Source of the DNA: Aquanectria penicillioides
Taxonomy: Eukaryota; Ascomycota; Sordariomycetes; Hypocreales; Nectriaceae
Assembly: GCA_003415625.1 (NCBI GenBank)
Contig: PYIU01000006.1
Span: 2,046,001-2,110,000, forward strand
Length of the DNA stretch: 64,000 bases
Direction: 5' to 3'
The first letter of the stretch is position 1. Each line of letters starts with the position of its first letter. Positions 45,369 to 56,439 of this stretch are shown here, piece by piece. Position numbers and translations under genes: made by a program. The notes under the pieces are model-generated. The model saw only the letters and a list, made by a program, of their open reading frames with translations. It was not told where the DNA came from and did no database searches.

Positions 45369-47849
45369 ATGGAGTTCAGCTCGAGATTGTCTATGTTCCT
45401 TCGAAGGAATCGTAACCGATGGGAGGATCCCAGGGCCTCTCTTGGCAGGCCCATCAGTCGGTCTAGATCCGGTCGAAGCATGTCGTGGTTCGCAGTCGGC
45501 CCCGCTCTCGAAGTGTTCGAAAAGACGATATTCCCGAGCGTCGAGCAATTGCTCAAGAACGAAACCGAAAACAACGTCGATGTTTATATTCGCATGTACA
45601 TGATCGGACGAGATGAAGACGAGGCCCGGCCGATTATCATGGTGTGTTGCAGCGAGGCAGCTGCCGGGGCTCAGATCAAACAGACGATCCGCAGGAGCAA
45701 AATCCTGGATGGCTTCCCAGGGTTTGAAGTCCACACCTCTTTAAGACCGCTGGAGCAGATGCTGGTCTCGGCAACTCTGCTTTCTTCGGAATGCGATACT
45801 TGGGAAGATGACCAGAATCTCAGCGAAACTGCAGACCTCATGGCCCGAGAACCAAACGAACCAGTGATATACGCGCCGAGTTCATCACCCATCATCGGCA
45901 GGAGATTATTTTGCAAAGAGCACAAAGATATGCTTGACTATACTAGAGCTGCAACAGGTGGCCCAGTTGTATACATAGGAAGAAACCCTTACCAGCTGAC
46001 AGTCGGGCACATTCTTGAGGAACCCCAGACTTCAGAAACGTACTCTGATGTGGACTCTGACGATGGATGGGAACTTGAGAGTGATGATGAGGACACGATG
46101 AGTGACGATGGTCTCGACGAAGAAGAAGATTTGGAGCTTACAGAGTGCATCAACCGAGAAGCACCCCAAGTTACAAGCGAGGCCGAATCAATTCCTTTCC
46201 ATGGATCAGGCGGTAACAGTGACGCCGCCCTCCCAGGGCACTGGTTTACCACAAAAGAAGTCCTGGACCCGCCACGTTTAACGGCCTCGCCAGATGTGAT
46301 GCCAATAGGAACGATAGCACTGAGTTCTTGCGACGGACGTGATCCTGGTCTCGACTATTCTCTCGTTCGTCTCACGGAAGACGACTTTGCCTCTAGGATC
46401 GTTGTGAACCAGGCTGAGGTTGACAATGGAGAAGAGCTGAGAACTATTCGAATCACCGCCGCAGCGGATATTCGGAGCGAGGAAACACAAGTCCTCGTCA
46501 TGATTCCGTCAACAGGACCTGTGCCTGCCAAACTCCTCCCGGGGTTTACATACTTTCGGAAGAAAGACTATCACAGTTTCCAGAGCCATTTCATCGTTAT
46601 TCTAGACGACCCTGCTGTCATCAAAGAAGGTGACTGTGGATCCGCAGTTGTTGATGAAATAGATGGAACGTTTTACGGGCACATTGCCATGGGATGCTCG
46701 GGTTCAAATTTTGCTTACGGGGTCCCTGCAGTGTCTATTCTCAAGGATATCGAATCGCGAACCGGTCAAAGAGTGGACCTGTGCCTCTCAGAGCCCACGT
46801 TTTGCGGACTCGTTACCAATCCAAGCCCAGCAGAGAGTGCACAGGAGGAACCTAGTCGCCAAGGAAGAGTGCCAAAGCACTCACTGCATCTTGCGGCTCA
46901 CATGGGCTGGACATCAGCGATTCAACCGCTAATCAGATGGGGCTGCTCTGTGGAAGAGAAGGATGATCACGGCTTTACGCCTCTGCACTACGCCATCAAG
47001 GGGAGACGAAACCACGCAGTATTGCGTCTCCTGGAAGGGGGCGCCCTCCTAAACCGCGTCGGCAGCTTCGGCATGACGCCATTGCAATATGCTTCTGCTC
47101 TTGGGGATGTCTCGCTGTTATCCATTCTCCTCAACAATGGTTCCAGCATAAACAGCGTCCAGGGCCGGTACGGCACGCCGCTTACTGTGGCCGCCCATGC
47201 GGGGGCTATGAAAGCCGTCAACTATCTGATAGAACACGGGGCAAACCCGAATCTTCGCGGCGGTATCTTCGAAACCCCCCTTCAAGCAGCAGCCGCAAAG
47301 GGGAACGAAGAGATCATAGACATTCTTCTTGGCGCTGGAGCCAAGGTACGATCGCAGGGGGGCTACTTTGGCACGGCACTGCAGGCAGCGGCAAGATATG
47401 GACACGCAGATCTTGTCACTAAGCTCATTGTTTGCGGCGCGGATGTCAATGCCAGTGGCGGCCAGTTTGGAAGCGCTTTGGCCGCTGCACGTCATATGGG
47501 GTTCCGGGATATCATAGACGTGTTGATAAAGTTTGGTGCATACGATCAACCAAGGCGACCTCTTGGGTCTACGCCTATCACTTCCAAGCAACTGGAGGTT
47601 TGGGGGGGTGGTCTTGGATCGTCTAATGGACCCTTGGAGCGGTGGCGGGAGATGGAAGCATCATCGCAACCAGAGGAGTGTTGGTGGGGGGTACCAGCTA
47701 AGAGAAAGAAAGGAGAGACAGAGGACGGTTCTGGGGAGTTGAGAAGTTCAATTTCTTTGCCAAAGAGGCCAAGGACAACACGACAGGAAGGGTTCAACCC
47801 GGACATGGAACGAGATACAGAAGAATTGTTGGGAGAGGAAGAGGATTAA
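45369..47849 (+). CDS. Chymotrypsin-like (Cys-nucleophile type) protease domain fused to ankyrin repeats
   Basis: One uninterrupted exon of 826 residues. Residues ~170-460 look like a chymotrypsin-fold peptidase: His214 in LTVGHILEE, Asp329 in GLDYSLVRLTEDDF and Cys423 in IKEGDCGSAVVDE, then YGHIAMGCSGSNFAYGVPA, which corresponds to the end of the S1 fold. The nucleophile position is Cys, not Ser. The Asp-to-Cys spacing (94) equals that of chymotrypsin (102 to 195), while His-to-Asp is lengthened by an acidic insert (~226-258). Seven ankyrin repeats occupy ~500-727 (for example FTPLHYAIKGRRNHAVLRLLEGGA, GTPLTVAAHAGAMKAVNYLIEHGA, GTALQAAARYGHADLVTKLI). The tail is basic with NLS-like KRKK and PKRPR. 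GDCGS-type domains are widespread and uncharacterised in fungi. Whether it cleaves anything is unknown; a repeat-guided effector is an inference. Confidence 0.8.
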   Translation: MEFSSRLSMFLRRNRNRWEDPRASLGRPISRSRSGRSMSWFAVGPALEVFEKTIFPSVEQLLKNETENNVDVYIRMYMIGRDEDEARPIIMVCCSEAAAGAQIKQTIRRSKILDGFPGFEVHTSLRPLEQMLVSATLLSSECDTWEDDQNLSETADLMAREPNEPVIYAPSSSPIIGRRLFCKEHKDMLDYTRAATGGPVVYIGRNPYQLTVGHILEEPQTSETYSDVDSDDGWELESDDEDTMSDDGLDEEEDLELTECINREAPQVTSEAESIPFHGSGGNSDAALPGHWFTTKEVLDPPRLTASPDVMPIGTIALSSCDGRDPGLDYSLVRLTEDDFASRIVVNQAEVDNGEELRTIRITAAADIRSEETQVLVMIPSTGPVPAKLLPGFTYFRKKDYHSFQSHFIVILDDPAVIKEGDCGSAVVDEIDGTFYGHIAMGCSGSNFAYGVPAVSILKDIESRTGQRVDLCLSEPTFCGLVTNPSPAESAQEEPSRQGRVPKHSLHLAAHMGWTSAIQPLIRWGCSVEEKDDHGFTPLHYAIKGRRNHAVLRLLEGGALLNRVGSFGMTPLQYASALGDVSLLSILLNNGSSINSVQGRYGTPLTVAAHAGAMKAVNYLIEHGANPNLRGGIFETPLQAAAAKGNEEIIDILLGAGAKVRSQGGYFGTALQAAARYGHADLVTKLIVCGADVNASGGQFGSALAAARHMGFRDIIDVLIKFGAYDQPRRPLGSTPITSKQLEVWGGGLGSSNGPLERWREMEASSQPEECWWGVPAKRKKGETEDGSGELRSSISLPKRPRTTRQEGFNPDMERDTEELLGEEED

Positions 47850-48283
47850 TAAAGCTCGGTTTAGAGTAAAATTCACCTCCAAAAAAAAAAAAAAAAAAAA
47901 GACAAAAAATGAAAAAAGGATTATCTAGAGAGACTTTGGGAATGACTGTGTGCATCCTGCATCCGTGACTATTCGATCTTGGTGAGGCTAGCGGTGTTAC
48001 AACTAACTGCAGCGACAGTGCTGACATACAACCAACTTGAACTGGTCTGCTCCACTGACAACCTTGCACGTGGCGGCGCAGTGAGCGCATTTGGATGCAG
48101 ACGCGGTGGGTTCTTGGGTACCACTAATGCGAGCATACCTAGGTATTCAACGCGGCGGGAATTTACGAAGCCAAGTTACAGGGTCGACGGGATATCCGGA
48201 TCGCGGAGGTTCCCCTCCCTCTCTTCATCCCCCCCACCCTTCCATGCCTTGCTTGTGGTTGTTGAGGAGCGGACAGGGATCGA

Positions 48284-48286
48284 GGG

Positions 48287-48317
<31 letters not shown>

Positions 48318-48324
48318 GAGAAAA
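48284..48324. repeat. (GA)n microsatellite
   Basis: GA dinucleotides with two GGGA interruptions. Confidence 0.9.
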
Positions 48325-49212
48325 GAAGATGCGGCTGCAGCTGAAGGAGTTTGATACCCTGGTTCTCTAGTCCGGAGCTTCTTTGTGTGTCTCGTTCACA
48401 CCCGCACAGATAAACAGTTGAAAGACCGGTACATGCTAGACTCAAAGAGAGCGGAATGAGTGAATTGCTCGCTTGCTCGGGTGCTCGACGCATCAACGGC
48501 CACAGCTAAGCGCCCGTCTCTGTTGCCTCTCCGCTAATTTAGCCCCGCTAACTTTGGCCCGCCGCTGTTGGTGGTCCCCCGGCGGGTAGCACCGTGCCCC
48601 GGAGGCGCCTGTGATAGGCCCCAGGCCCCGGCTTGTAGATCCTGGCGGGGGCGCTAGCGGCGTGACGGCGTGCATCCGCGACGTCGACACGGCGGCAAAA
48701 AAAAAAAAGAGGTCTTTTGTTCTTCCCTCTCACTCACAGTCTGTCTGTGTTTGTGTGTGTGTGTGTCTTGGTTTTTTTTTTCTTTCTTTCTCGTGAGTGT
48801 GTTTAATCAATCTCTAGCGACATGCACCTCGGAACCCGTAGGAACCGCCCCGCAATGTGATAGGTGCTGTATATCCACGCCGCCGCCGGGATGAAGAGGG
48901 GCACCCTCCATCTATACTCGGACAAGACGAAGAAGAGGGGGGGGGGGGGGGGATGATGCTTGTTGGCGTTGCTGTTGGCAATGCTTGATTGATATAACTT
49001 CCAGCCTCATGTTTTCTTTTCTTGGCCCGCTCTGCTCTTTTCCTTTTCTCTCCCGCCCTCCCCCATCTCTTGTCGTCTTCGCAAGAAATCCTTCCGTTGT
49101 CTTTCCTTCTTCGCTCCGCCTAGCGCTGACTGTCCCTCTCTTGACGAGAGTTCTCTTTTTATTTTATTTTTCTTGCCTCATCCTGTTTGGCTGTGCTTGT
49201 CCACGTCAGCGT

Positions 49213-49214
<2 letters not shown>

Positions 49215-49243
<29 letters not shown>
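49215..49243. repeat. (CT)n microsatellite in 5' leader
   Basis: About 14 CT units, 240 bp upstream of the paralogue B start; long CT tracts are common in ascomycete promoters and leaders. Confidence 0.95.
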
Positions 49244-49247
<4 letters not shown>

Positions 49248-49481
49248 ATCGTTGTAATACATACAATCCTCCAGCGTAACATGTTTTAAAAAGTGGCCGG
49301 CACACTTTGCATATCCCGCAACTTTGCAATTTCTTTTCCCTTGCTGCTCCATCGACCGACCCTGTTTCACAGTCGGCCTGACTCGTGACCGGTTGATCCG
49401 CCTCGCTTCGCTTCACGGCTCTTCTCACGACAAACCATCGCCACTGCTGGAACGAACCCGTTCCCTGCTAGGCCGGAAATC

Positions 49482-51016
49482 ATGGCCCGTCCTTCATCAA
49501 ACACTGCCGCATCGGGCTTCTCTCTCATGCACGCCCTCATCCTCCTCCTCCTCCTCCCCTCTATCGCCACCGCCCTTCAGGTCTCGCCAAACTCTCCTTG
49601 CACCTCCTTCTGCGTCGACTCGTCCAAGTCCAACTCGACCACCACCAGCGGCGACGACATTGTCTGCGTCGATGATGAGTTCGACAGCGAGTCCGCAGGC
49701 CAAAGCTTCCAGCGCTGCCTGACCTGCCTCCAAGACAGCACTTATACGTACGGCGACGAGAACGACCAGGACTGGTTCTTGTGTAAGTCAAACCCCGGCT
49801 GCTTGTCGCCCAACACTCGGCCATCTCATGCTCATGCTCATACTTATTTTGCCTTGCTAGACAACCTCCGCTATGCCTTCGACTACTGCATCCTTGGCTA
49901 TCCCAATTCCACAGCCGCCGGCTCCAATCCATGCATCACTTCTGAAGCCTGCGGTCCTCTGACGGGCGCCCTGAAGACGGGCATCACCACCCCGGACAAC
50001 AGAACCCAGTACGACTATTGCGAAGCTGACCACAAGGCCATGCTCAGCAGCTCCTTTTCCGGCTGCTACTCGTGTGTGAGGGCCGACTCAGCTCACACAT
50101 ACCTCTCCAACTGTTAGTTTCCCCGTCCTCATCTCGGCTGCCATGTTGTGGCCAAACGCCATCTCTACATCCACTCTAACATCTTTCACTCTCAGTCCTG
50201 GTCGCCCTCGAAGCTGGATGCGAACAACAACCATCTGCCGGCACCCCCGTCGGACTCAACGACACCGTCTTCACCAACGCGCCCATCCAGGCCGAGAACC
50301 CAGCCGCCACCTCGTCCTCCTCGGATGGAACCCTCACCAACGCCGGCATCGCCGGCATCGTCATCGGCGCCGTCGTCGTCCTCCTCTTCCTCGCCGGCTG
50401 CTGCTACATGCAGTACCGCAAGCGCAAGAACCGCGCCGCCCGTGCCGTCCGCGCCCGTCTCGCTCGCGCCCCGTCATTCTCCTTCTACGGCCAGAACAAC
50501 CACGAGCTGGGCACCCGGGAGGAGGCCAACTTCGGCTACTACGCCGCCTCGGTTCCGATGGAGGAGAAGCCCTACACCGACGCCGCCTCTTCTCGGCGTT
50601 CTAACCCGGCCGCCGGCTCCTCCTCTGCCACCGCCAGCGTCAGCGGTACTGGCCGTCTGCCTCCAAAGCTCGCCAACATCACCACCTCGCTATCTTGCCC
50701 GCCGCCCGTTGTCTCCTCGCCCAGGCAAGTTGCGTCCCCAGACGACTTCACCACGCCAACGTCCGCGTCGTCTCAGCGCTCCAACGCGCCGCTGTTGCGA
50801 TCTCCTCTCCTCAGCCCGGGATTCGGCGTCGCCTCTCCTCGCAACACCTCGCCTCAGATGGCCCGCAACATCAGAGACAACGACGCCATTTGGGAGAACC
50901 AGCGACTTGCCGGCTCCAACAAGAACCTGAAGAGGAACAAGGGTTCCTGGGGCGCAGTCGCCCCTGTCGAGTTCCGCAACATCCAGATGACTTTTGATCC
51001 CCCACCCAAGAGGTAG
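49482..51016 (+). CDS. Cys-rich single-pass membrane protein (fungal LPXTG-domain-type receptor-like protein), paralogue B
   Basis: Exons 49482-49782, 49861-50112 and 50196-51016 give 457 residues, one less than paralogue A. A signal peptide (ALILLLLLPSIATA) is followed by a Cys-rich ectodomain with DWFLYNLRYAFDYC, CILGYPN, CYSCVRAD and AGCEQQPSAG, each matching paralogue A at the same place. One transmembrane helix spans ~234-256 (GIVIGAVVVLLFLAGCCYM), then RKRKNR and a ~200-residue Ser/Pro-rich tail. The tail differs from that of A, being Ser/Pro rather than His/Gln/Met rich. Introns 1 and 2 share position and phase with introns 1 and 3 of A; the middle intron of A is absent. A role as a surface sensor is inferred from topology only. 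Confidence 0.87.
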
Positions 51017-51594
51017 AGATACGAAACCCCGGATACTGCTTATGACATGCGTCTTTTTGCTATTACCTTTCCTTTCTTGGTTGTGTCATGTATGTTGACG
51101 GCAATGGCGTTGTGAGATACCAAAGGCTTCGAGAATGGTTGCCATGACTTGTATGAAGTTGGCACATGCCATCACAAAAACCTATTAATTGAAAATATGA
51201 TACCACATAAAGCATCGAGTCTCACACATTTCACTGGGTCAAATGTGAATTGTAGTCTGCGTTTTTGGCTTGGGAAGCCGGCCATGTACTGTTTTTTTTT
51301 TGTTCCATTCGTCCCCTCCATCCGTCCAGACCATGCTATAGACACATTTGAATCCCAAAACCATCGCTAATCAAAAAAAAAAAAAACAGGTTGAACATTG
51401 AATAAAAAATAGGAGGAAAAGGAGAAAAAGAGGCCATTAGGCACCCGCATCCACCATCCAATTCTATGGGTATATCCGGTGCTCAGAATTACCGGCCAAA
51501 ATACAAATCTCGTCTCCCCATTATTTTCATGGGGGTGAGAGGGGGACACTCCTCCTGTTGCCGAAATCTTGCTCTGTTCGTCACAAACGCCAAG
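51017..51594. other. Convergent intergenic region
   Basis: 3' ends of paralogue B (+) and SAC3 (-) meet here. Poly-T (51292-51301) and poly-A (51374-51387) runs are present; no gene is seen. Confidence 0.5.
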
Positions 51595-54500
51595 CTACAT
51601 GCTCTCGTCCCACGGCGTCGACCCTCTGCTCACCAGCTCGCTTTGAAGCCGCTCATTTTGGTCTCTGAACCATGTTGCCCCTTCTTCCATCTCCTCTCGC
51701 ATTGCCCGGAGCTCATTTATCAGGCTTTGCGCGTCGCTCATCACCCGTTTGTGCGTATTCGTTTTCGTAGTGCTCTCGCTGTTCAGCTCCCCGTCGTCAT
51801 CCGTAGTCCGTTTTCTCTTGTTCTTGGTCGCCGCTGCCGCTGCCTCTGCCTCCGCTGCTGTAGATCTCAACTGCTCTCGAGAAGCCGAGATGAGCCTGTC
51901 TTCGGGGCGTGTGAGATCAGCAATGGATGCTCGCCTGACCACGCCACTGGTAGGAGGTCCCATGGATCCGATTCCTGAATACCTCTTTTTTCCGAGTCGT
52001 GATTCGTGAGCAAGAGATTCGGGAAGGGCCGTGCCGTCTGGCATTTGCACAATACCCATGGCTTTCAGCCTCCAGCGCTCGGAAACCTTGCTGACACGAG
52101 CCCCTGGGTCTTGGCTTGTGACATCCTGCGAGGACATTGGGGGCAGTGAGCGACGGAAACTAGCAGATCTCTCGCCCAAAAGTTGCTCCCTCAATGCCTG
52201 GGTTTTGGAGCCGCCTTTTGAGGCTGATGATCGTGACAACTTTGACTGGGTGCTTGTCACTGAGCCGCTGACCGAAGGCGTTCTGTTGACAATCTTTGCT
52301 ATCACCGCCTCCTCATTGTCCACTCCTGATAGAACCCTTGAGGAACGCAGAGCATCTTCTGCTTGTGTTTTAGTGGGCTTCTTGTGCTTGAGTAGCTCCA
52401 TGAACTCCTCTGGACGGTTGAGCTCCGCGAGTTCTGCCTTTTCCTTGGCTGCTCGCCGAGCGGCTTCCTTTTGAGTCTTGAGTTGCGCTGCTCGCTGGGC
52501 CTCATAATATGACCTCATCTGATCACGACCGCTTCGACGTAGTTCCTTGAGGCGCAACTCTCGCGCGATTTCTCGCCATTTGTAGAAGTACCTTACCGAA
52601 AGGGTGTAAGTACGGAACTTGATGGCTTCGGCAAGTGCTCTTTCCTCCTCTTCCTGCTGTCTTTTCTTTGCCTGTTCTTTCTGAAATTTTCTGAAGACAT
52701 CTTGCAGTATATTGTCGAGCATAAAGGCTCGGAACTCCTCCAGAAGGCCATCGTCTCCCGTCACAAACCACTTTGTGAAGTCTCCCATCAGATCACGAGG
52801 GGGGGCTGGTGGTGGAGGTGGAAGTAGAGGGCTTGCTGGCTTTTGAATACTGCTTGGCGGGGCACCAGCGAGTGTAGAAGAAAGTCCAAGGATGCTGCCG
52901 TTTGTTGAAGGCTGTGCAGAACTAGTGCTTAACGGCTGAAATGCCGCCGTTGATGTGGCACCTAGTGAGGGTGTCGGCTTGTTAGTTTCGGCCTGACCGG
53001 TCTTGGTTATGGGAGCTGATGCTGCCGGGGCCTCGAGGTCAGGTGGAATTCCTGAAGATACCGGGGCAGCTGTTGTACTGGCGATATTTCCAACTGGGCC
53101 AAACGGTTTGATGGTGTGTGAAAATGGGGCTGGTGTAAACTTGGGAGTTGGAGGGACGATGTGGATCCCTGGTGCTTTTTCCAACACCGACGTAGTGCTT
53201 GGTGTTGGCGTTGCTTCAATAGCCTTGGTTTCACCCTGTCCATCGCGAGGGCTTTGGGCAAGGGAAGTCGTTTGAGGGATCGCTGGGAAGGGAGAGGGGC
53301 CTGTGGGCTTTGATGGTTGCTCTCCTGCGGTTGCCGGGAATGGACTTTGCGGCTTGGGAACAGGGGCTGTAACCGAAGGTGTTGCAAAAGCGGCAAAAGG
53401 ACGGGCAGCAGCTGCGCTGGAAGCTCCTGACTGACCTTGGGTGAGAGCAGGATTGCTGAAAGGTGAAGAGATAGTTTGTGATTGACTCGGGGCAAATGGA
53501 TTGACCGCCTGTTTGCTTGGCTCTGACGATGTTGTTGACGAGAATGGGCTTAGCTGAGATGCTTGCTGGAAAGGTGAAGTCGAAGTTGATAGGGTTCCGT
53601 TGGATATAGTCCCTAAAACGAATGCCAGGTCAGAACCAGTGGTCTTGGGCGTCTTTTGCCAGATTTCCAGTGGTTCATCTCGAGCCATCTTGCTGCCCTG
53701 AGAATCATCCCGAGGGTCATGGCATCTCAAGTCTCCGTCTGAATGCGAGTCTGTGTTCGCCTGCAAAGTGAAAGACTCTCGGGGACCATCGTCCGCAAAA
53801 GTTGTGCTATGCAGAATCTTCGGTGCAAATTAAATAGGAGGGGTGCGGAGGGCTTACCTGGGGTATTGTTATTGCTATTAGGGGCCTTGCTGCCTGTCAA
53901 CCCACCAGGCGGTTTAAACGAGGCGAAGGGGTTTTGAGGGGTGGTGGTGATCCCCGTTGGGATAGAGGGTTTGCTTGTCGACGTATCGGTATCCGAAACA
54001 AATAGGCTCTCCTCAACAGCCCCATTGGAATGCTTTCCATTTGAATTTTGGTAGACAGAGTGGTGTATCAAGTCCGGAAGTGGCCTTGAACCGCGCTTCT
54101 TTTCCACCAGATTTTTCGAAAATTGGTGCTGCAATCGGTGGTGGGGCAACGGACTTCGATTGTCCAAGACGAGATATCGACGACTGATATCTGCGGGATC
54201 CTCTTCACATTGGCCGAATTCGAAATCGTGAAGCTCGGCGAATTCAATGGCCTGGTCGATGGTGTCAAATCGAAGAAATTTGTTCAGCACTGCGGCTGTG
54301 ACATCCTTTGACGATTTCATTGGTCGTGCCAAAGCCCTCTTGATGCTGACCAGAATGGACCTGCGAAGATGAGGGAAGTGGCATTCTGCGAAGCAGGCCA
54401 TAGTGTAGGAGACTTTTGGATCCTCGACAATGCGGAAATAAGTGAGGAAGGCGGCTGATGCGGCCAACGACGGCGCATCCTGTAGGGGTCCATGGAAGTG

Positions 54501-55865
54501 ATGGGTGCTCTGGAGGGCTTCTACTAGAGAAACAGCGGTTCTAACTTCGTCAGAGTCCCGCCACAGATTCGGCTTCCACTGTCGTTGGAGGGTTTCGATA
54601 ATGTTGGGATCAAACGCGTGAAAAACGAGGTAAAAGGCTCTGAACTCGGCCTCGTTCTCGCATGTGATGCCTTGCTCGTTGCAGTCATCGTACAGATCGC
54701 GTAGGGAAAGGAGAGCTTTGCCAAGTTGCTCCAGCTCTTGTTGTTCAACAAAATCCTCGGGGGCTTTGCTGTCTTGAGATAGAAGATGCAAAGCCGTGAC
54801 GTGGAACCTCGCGATGTGCTCTAAAACATAGACCTGAGTTTTCATTTCCTCGGGTGTAAGGGAAGAGAAGAAGGTAAAGTCGCGTCGGATTGCTCGGGTA
54901 CGATCCCATAGGAAACCATGCAGGGTTGGCAGGTTGTCATCATTTTGTAGCAGGTCGTCAATCAGGTAGTCGAGGGTTCGTCCGAGGGCCGGCACGGATC
55001 GAACATCCATGGGAAGCGGTGCCTCCTGGCCAGCAGCAGAACGCGCCAACTTCTTGACCATGCGCTGTGTGTTGGGGAATGAAGTCTTGGGGTTTTTCTC
55101 GGGTTGGTGAACATCCGTCTCGTTGATGCGTGTGATCTTCTCGTACTCCGGGCACATATCTTCACAGATACCCTTGAAGTCGATGGCATCTTGTAGTGTT
55201 TTTCGCTTTTCTGGATCATCGATAAGGCCGGCTTTGGTTAAAGACGCACGCGCCTTGGCGCGGTAAGCTTCATATTTTTCTCGAAACCTAGTCACCTCCG
55301 CTTTGTTCTTGGGGTTGCCAGGCTGCGAAGGCCACGCCGGCGGATGGATTCCATCTTTCCGTAGTTGCTCGTATACTTTTCGAGCATGCGGATCATTGGG
55401 GTTTTGAGCTTCTTGGGGGTGTGGATCGTCTGAATCGGCGCTCGAGGACGAAAGCGGTCGCGTTTGGGCGAAGGGATTGAACCCATTACTGCGCGCATTC
55501 TGGGTCGCTGGTTTCTTGGCAGCATCATTGCCGTTGGTGCGGCCTTTCTTGGTGTCGAACGTCTTCTTCTTCCTATCGTCACCTTTCTTGCCTTTCTGCT
55601 TGCCTCCGTCGCTCAAGTTGGCATCCTTGACCTGAAAGGGATTGTTTGGTTTTCGTTTTGCTTCATTGTCGCTCTGGTCGCCTAGGCGCGAGGGTCGTTT
55701 GTTTCTCTTAGCCTGCGACGGATCACTAGAGCTGCCAAGTCCGAATGGATTACTGCCATTTTCGGAGTGGCTGGCAAATGGGTTATGCGCTGGAGACGGG
55801 CTCCGCGTCGGCTGGCCAAAGGCCGAAAGCATCTGGCTTGATGACGCAACGGACGTCGCGGTCAT
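51595..55865 (-). CDS. SAC3: SAC3/GANP-type mRNA export factor (TREX-2 scaffold)
   Basis: Exon 1 55865-53858 and exon 2 53612-51595 give 1341 residues, near yeast Sac3 (1301). The N-terminal ~150 residues contain NPFA/NPFG repeats and basic stretches. The SAC3/GANP domain runs from ~230 to ~565, starting at FKGICEDMCPEYEKITRINETDVHQPEK and including RAIRRDFTFFSSLTPEEM and LVFHAFDPNIIETL. Near 960-1030 an amphipathic helix (FMLDNILQDVFRKFQKEQAKKRQQEEEE...YFYKWREIAREL) matches the Sus1/Cdc31-binding CID segment. TREX-2 sits at the nuclear pore and couples SAGA-driven transcription to mRNA export. The 245-nt intron is long for this window; the phase-1 GTAAGC donor and TTTTAG acceptor are my choice, and a small extra exon inside it cannot be excluded. 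Confidence 0.92.
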
Positions 55866-56439
55866 CTAGGTAATCGTTTGACCATGAGGGAGAGACGGCA
55901 ACGCGCGAAATGCGTGGCGAGTGGGACGAGGGCGTATTGTCGGTGTTGGAGTTGGTGATGTGTTGGGAGGCTGATGTTGGAGTTGAAGTTGGAGTTGACG
56001 CAGGCGATGGTTTTGCCACTGAGGTGGCGCGCGTGGCCTAAAGAGGACTAGCTGCACCGCCGCTATAGTGGATGCCAGCCTCACCGGGCTCCCGCAAAAC
56101 AGGAGGTGAAGACTGAGCGCTTTGTTGCTGAGAGCGCACTGTCCGTTCACCGTTTCCACAGTCTTAAAGCGGCAGTCCTTAAATGCAGACCAATGCTTGG
56201 AGCTCTTAACTTCTCTGAGGAAGTTGTCCGGTTATCAACTATGTTTGCGAGCACGTGACCAATGTTTCCCAGCCTCCTCCCAAGCCAACATAATTCAAAT
56301 GGCGTAATGAAGATGGGAGGTCGACGGATGTCGTTGGGTGAATTTTTTTCTTTGAAAAAAAAAAGGACTTCATTCAGATTCATTACGGCAGTATCTCTAA
56401 ACTTTTATAACCAAACCCCAAAAATGCAGATATACTCGT
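55866..56439. other. Intergenic/leader region upstream of SAC3
   Basis: 574 bp between the SAC3 ATG and the LTV1 stop. Open frames here begin with GTG, not ATG. An A-run lies near 56358. Confidence 0.5.

Larger units (their letters stand above)
47850..49481. other. Intergenic region with dense simple repeats
   Basis: No supportable gene. It carries an A20 run (47881-47900), a GA tract, a G16 run at 48937-48952, a GT stretch near 48747-48764 and a CT tract near 49215. The last ~300 bp are the C/T-rich leader of paralogue B. Confidence 0.5.

Noticed and set aside
48284..49243. GA/CT tracts as a possible CRISPR-like or satellite array
   Set aside because: They are plain dinucleotide microsatellites without spacers, and this is a eukaryotic nuclear sequence.
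55783..56159. Possible upstream or overlapping ORFs ahead of SAC3
   Set aside because: Both candidate frames begin with GTG, not ATG, so they are not usable eukaryotic uORFs.
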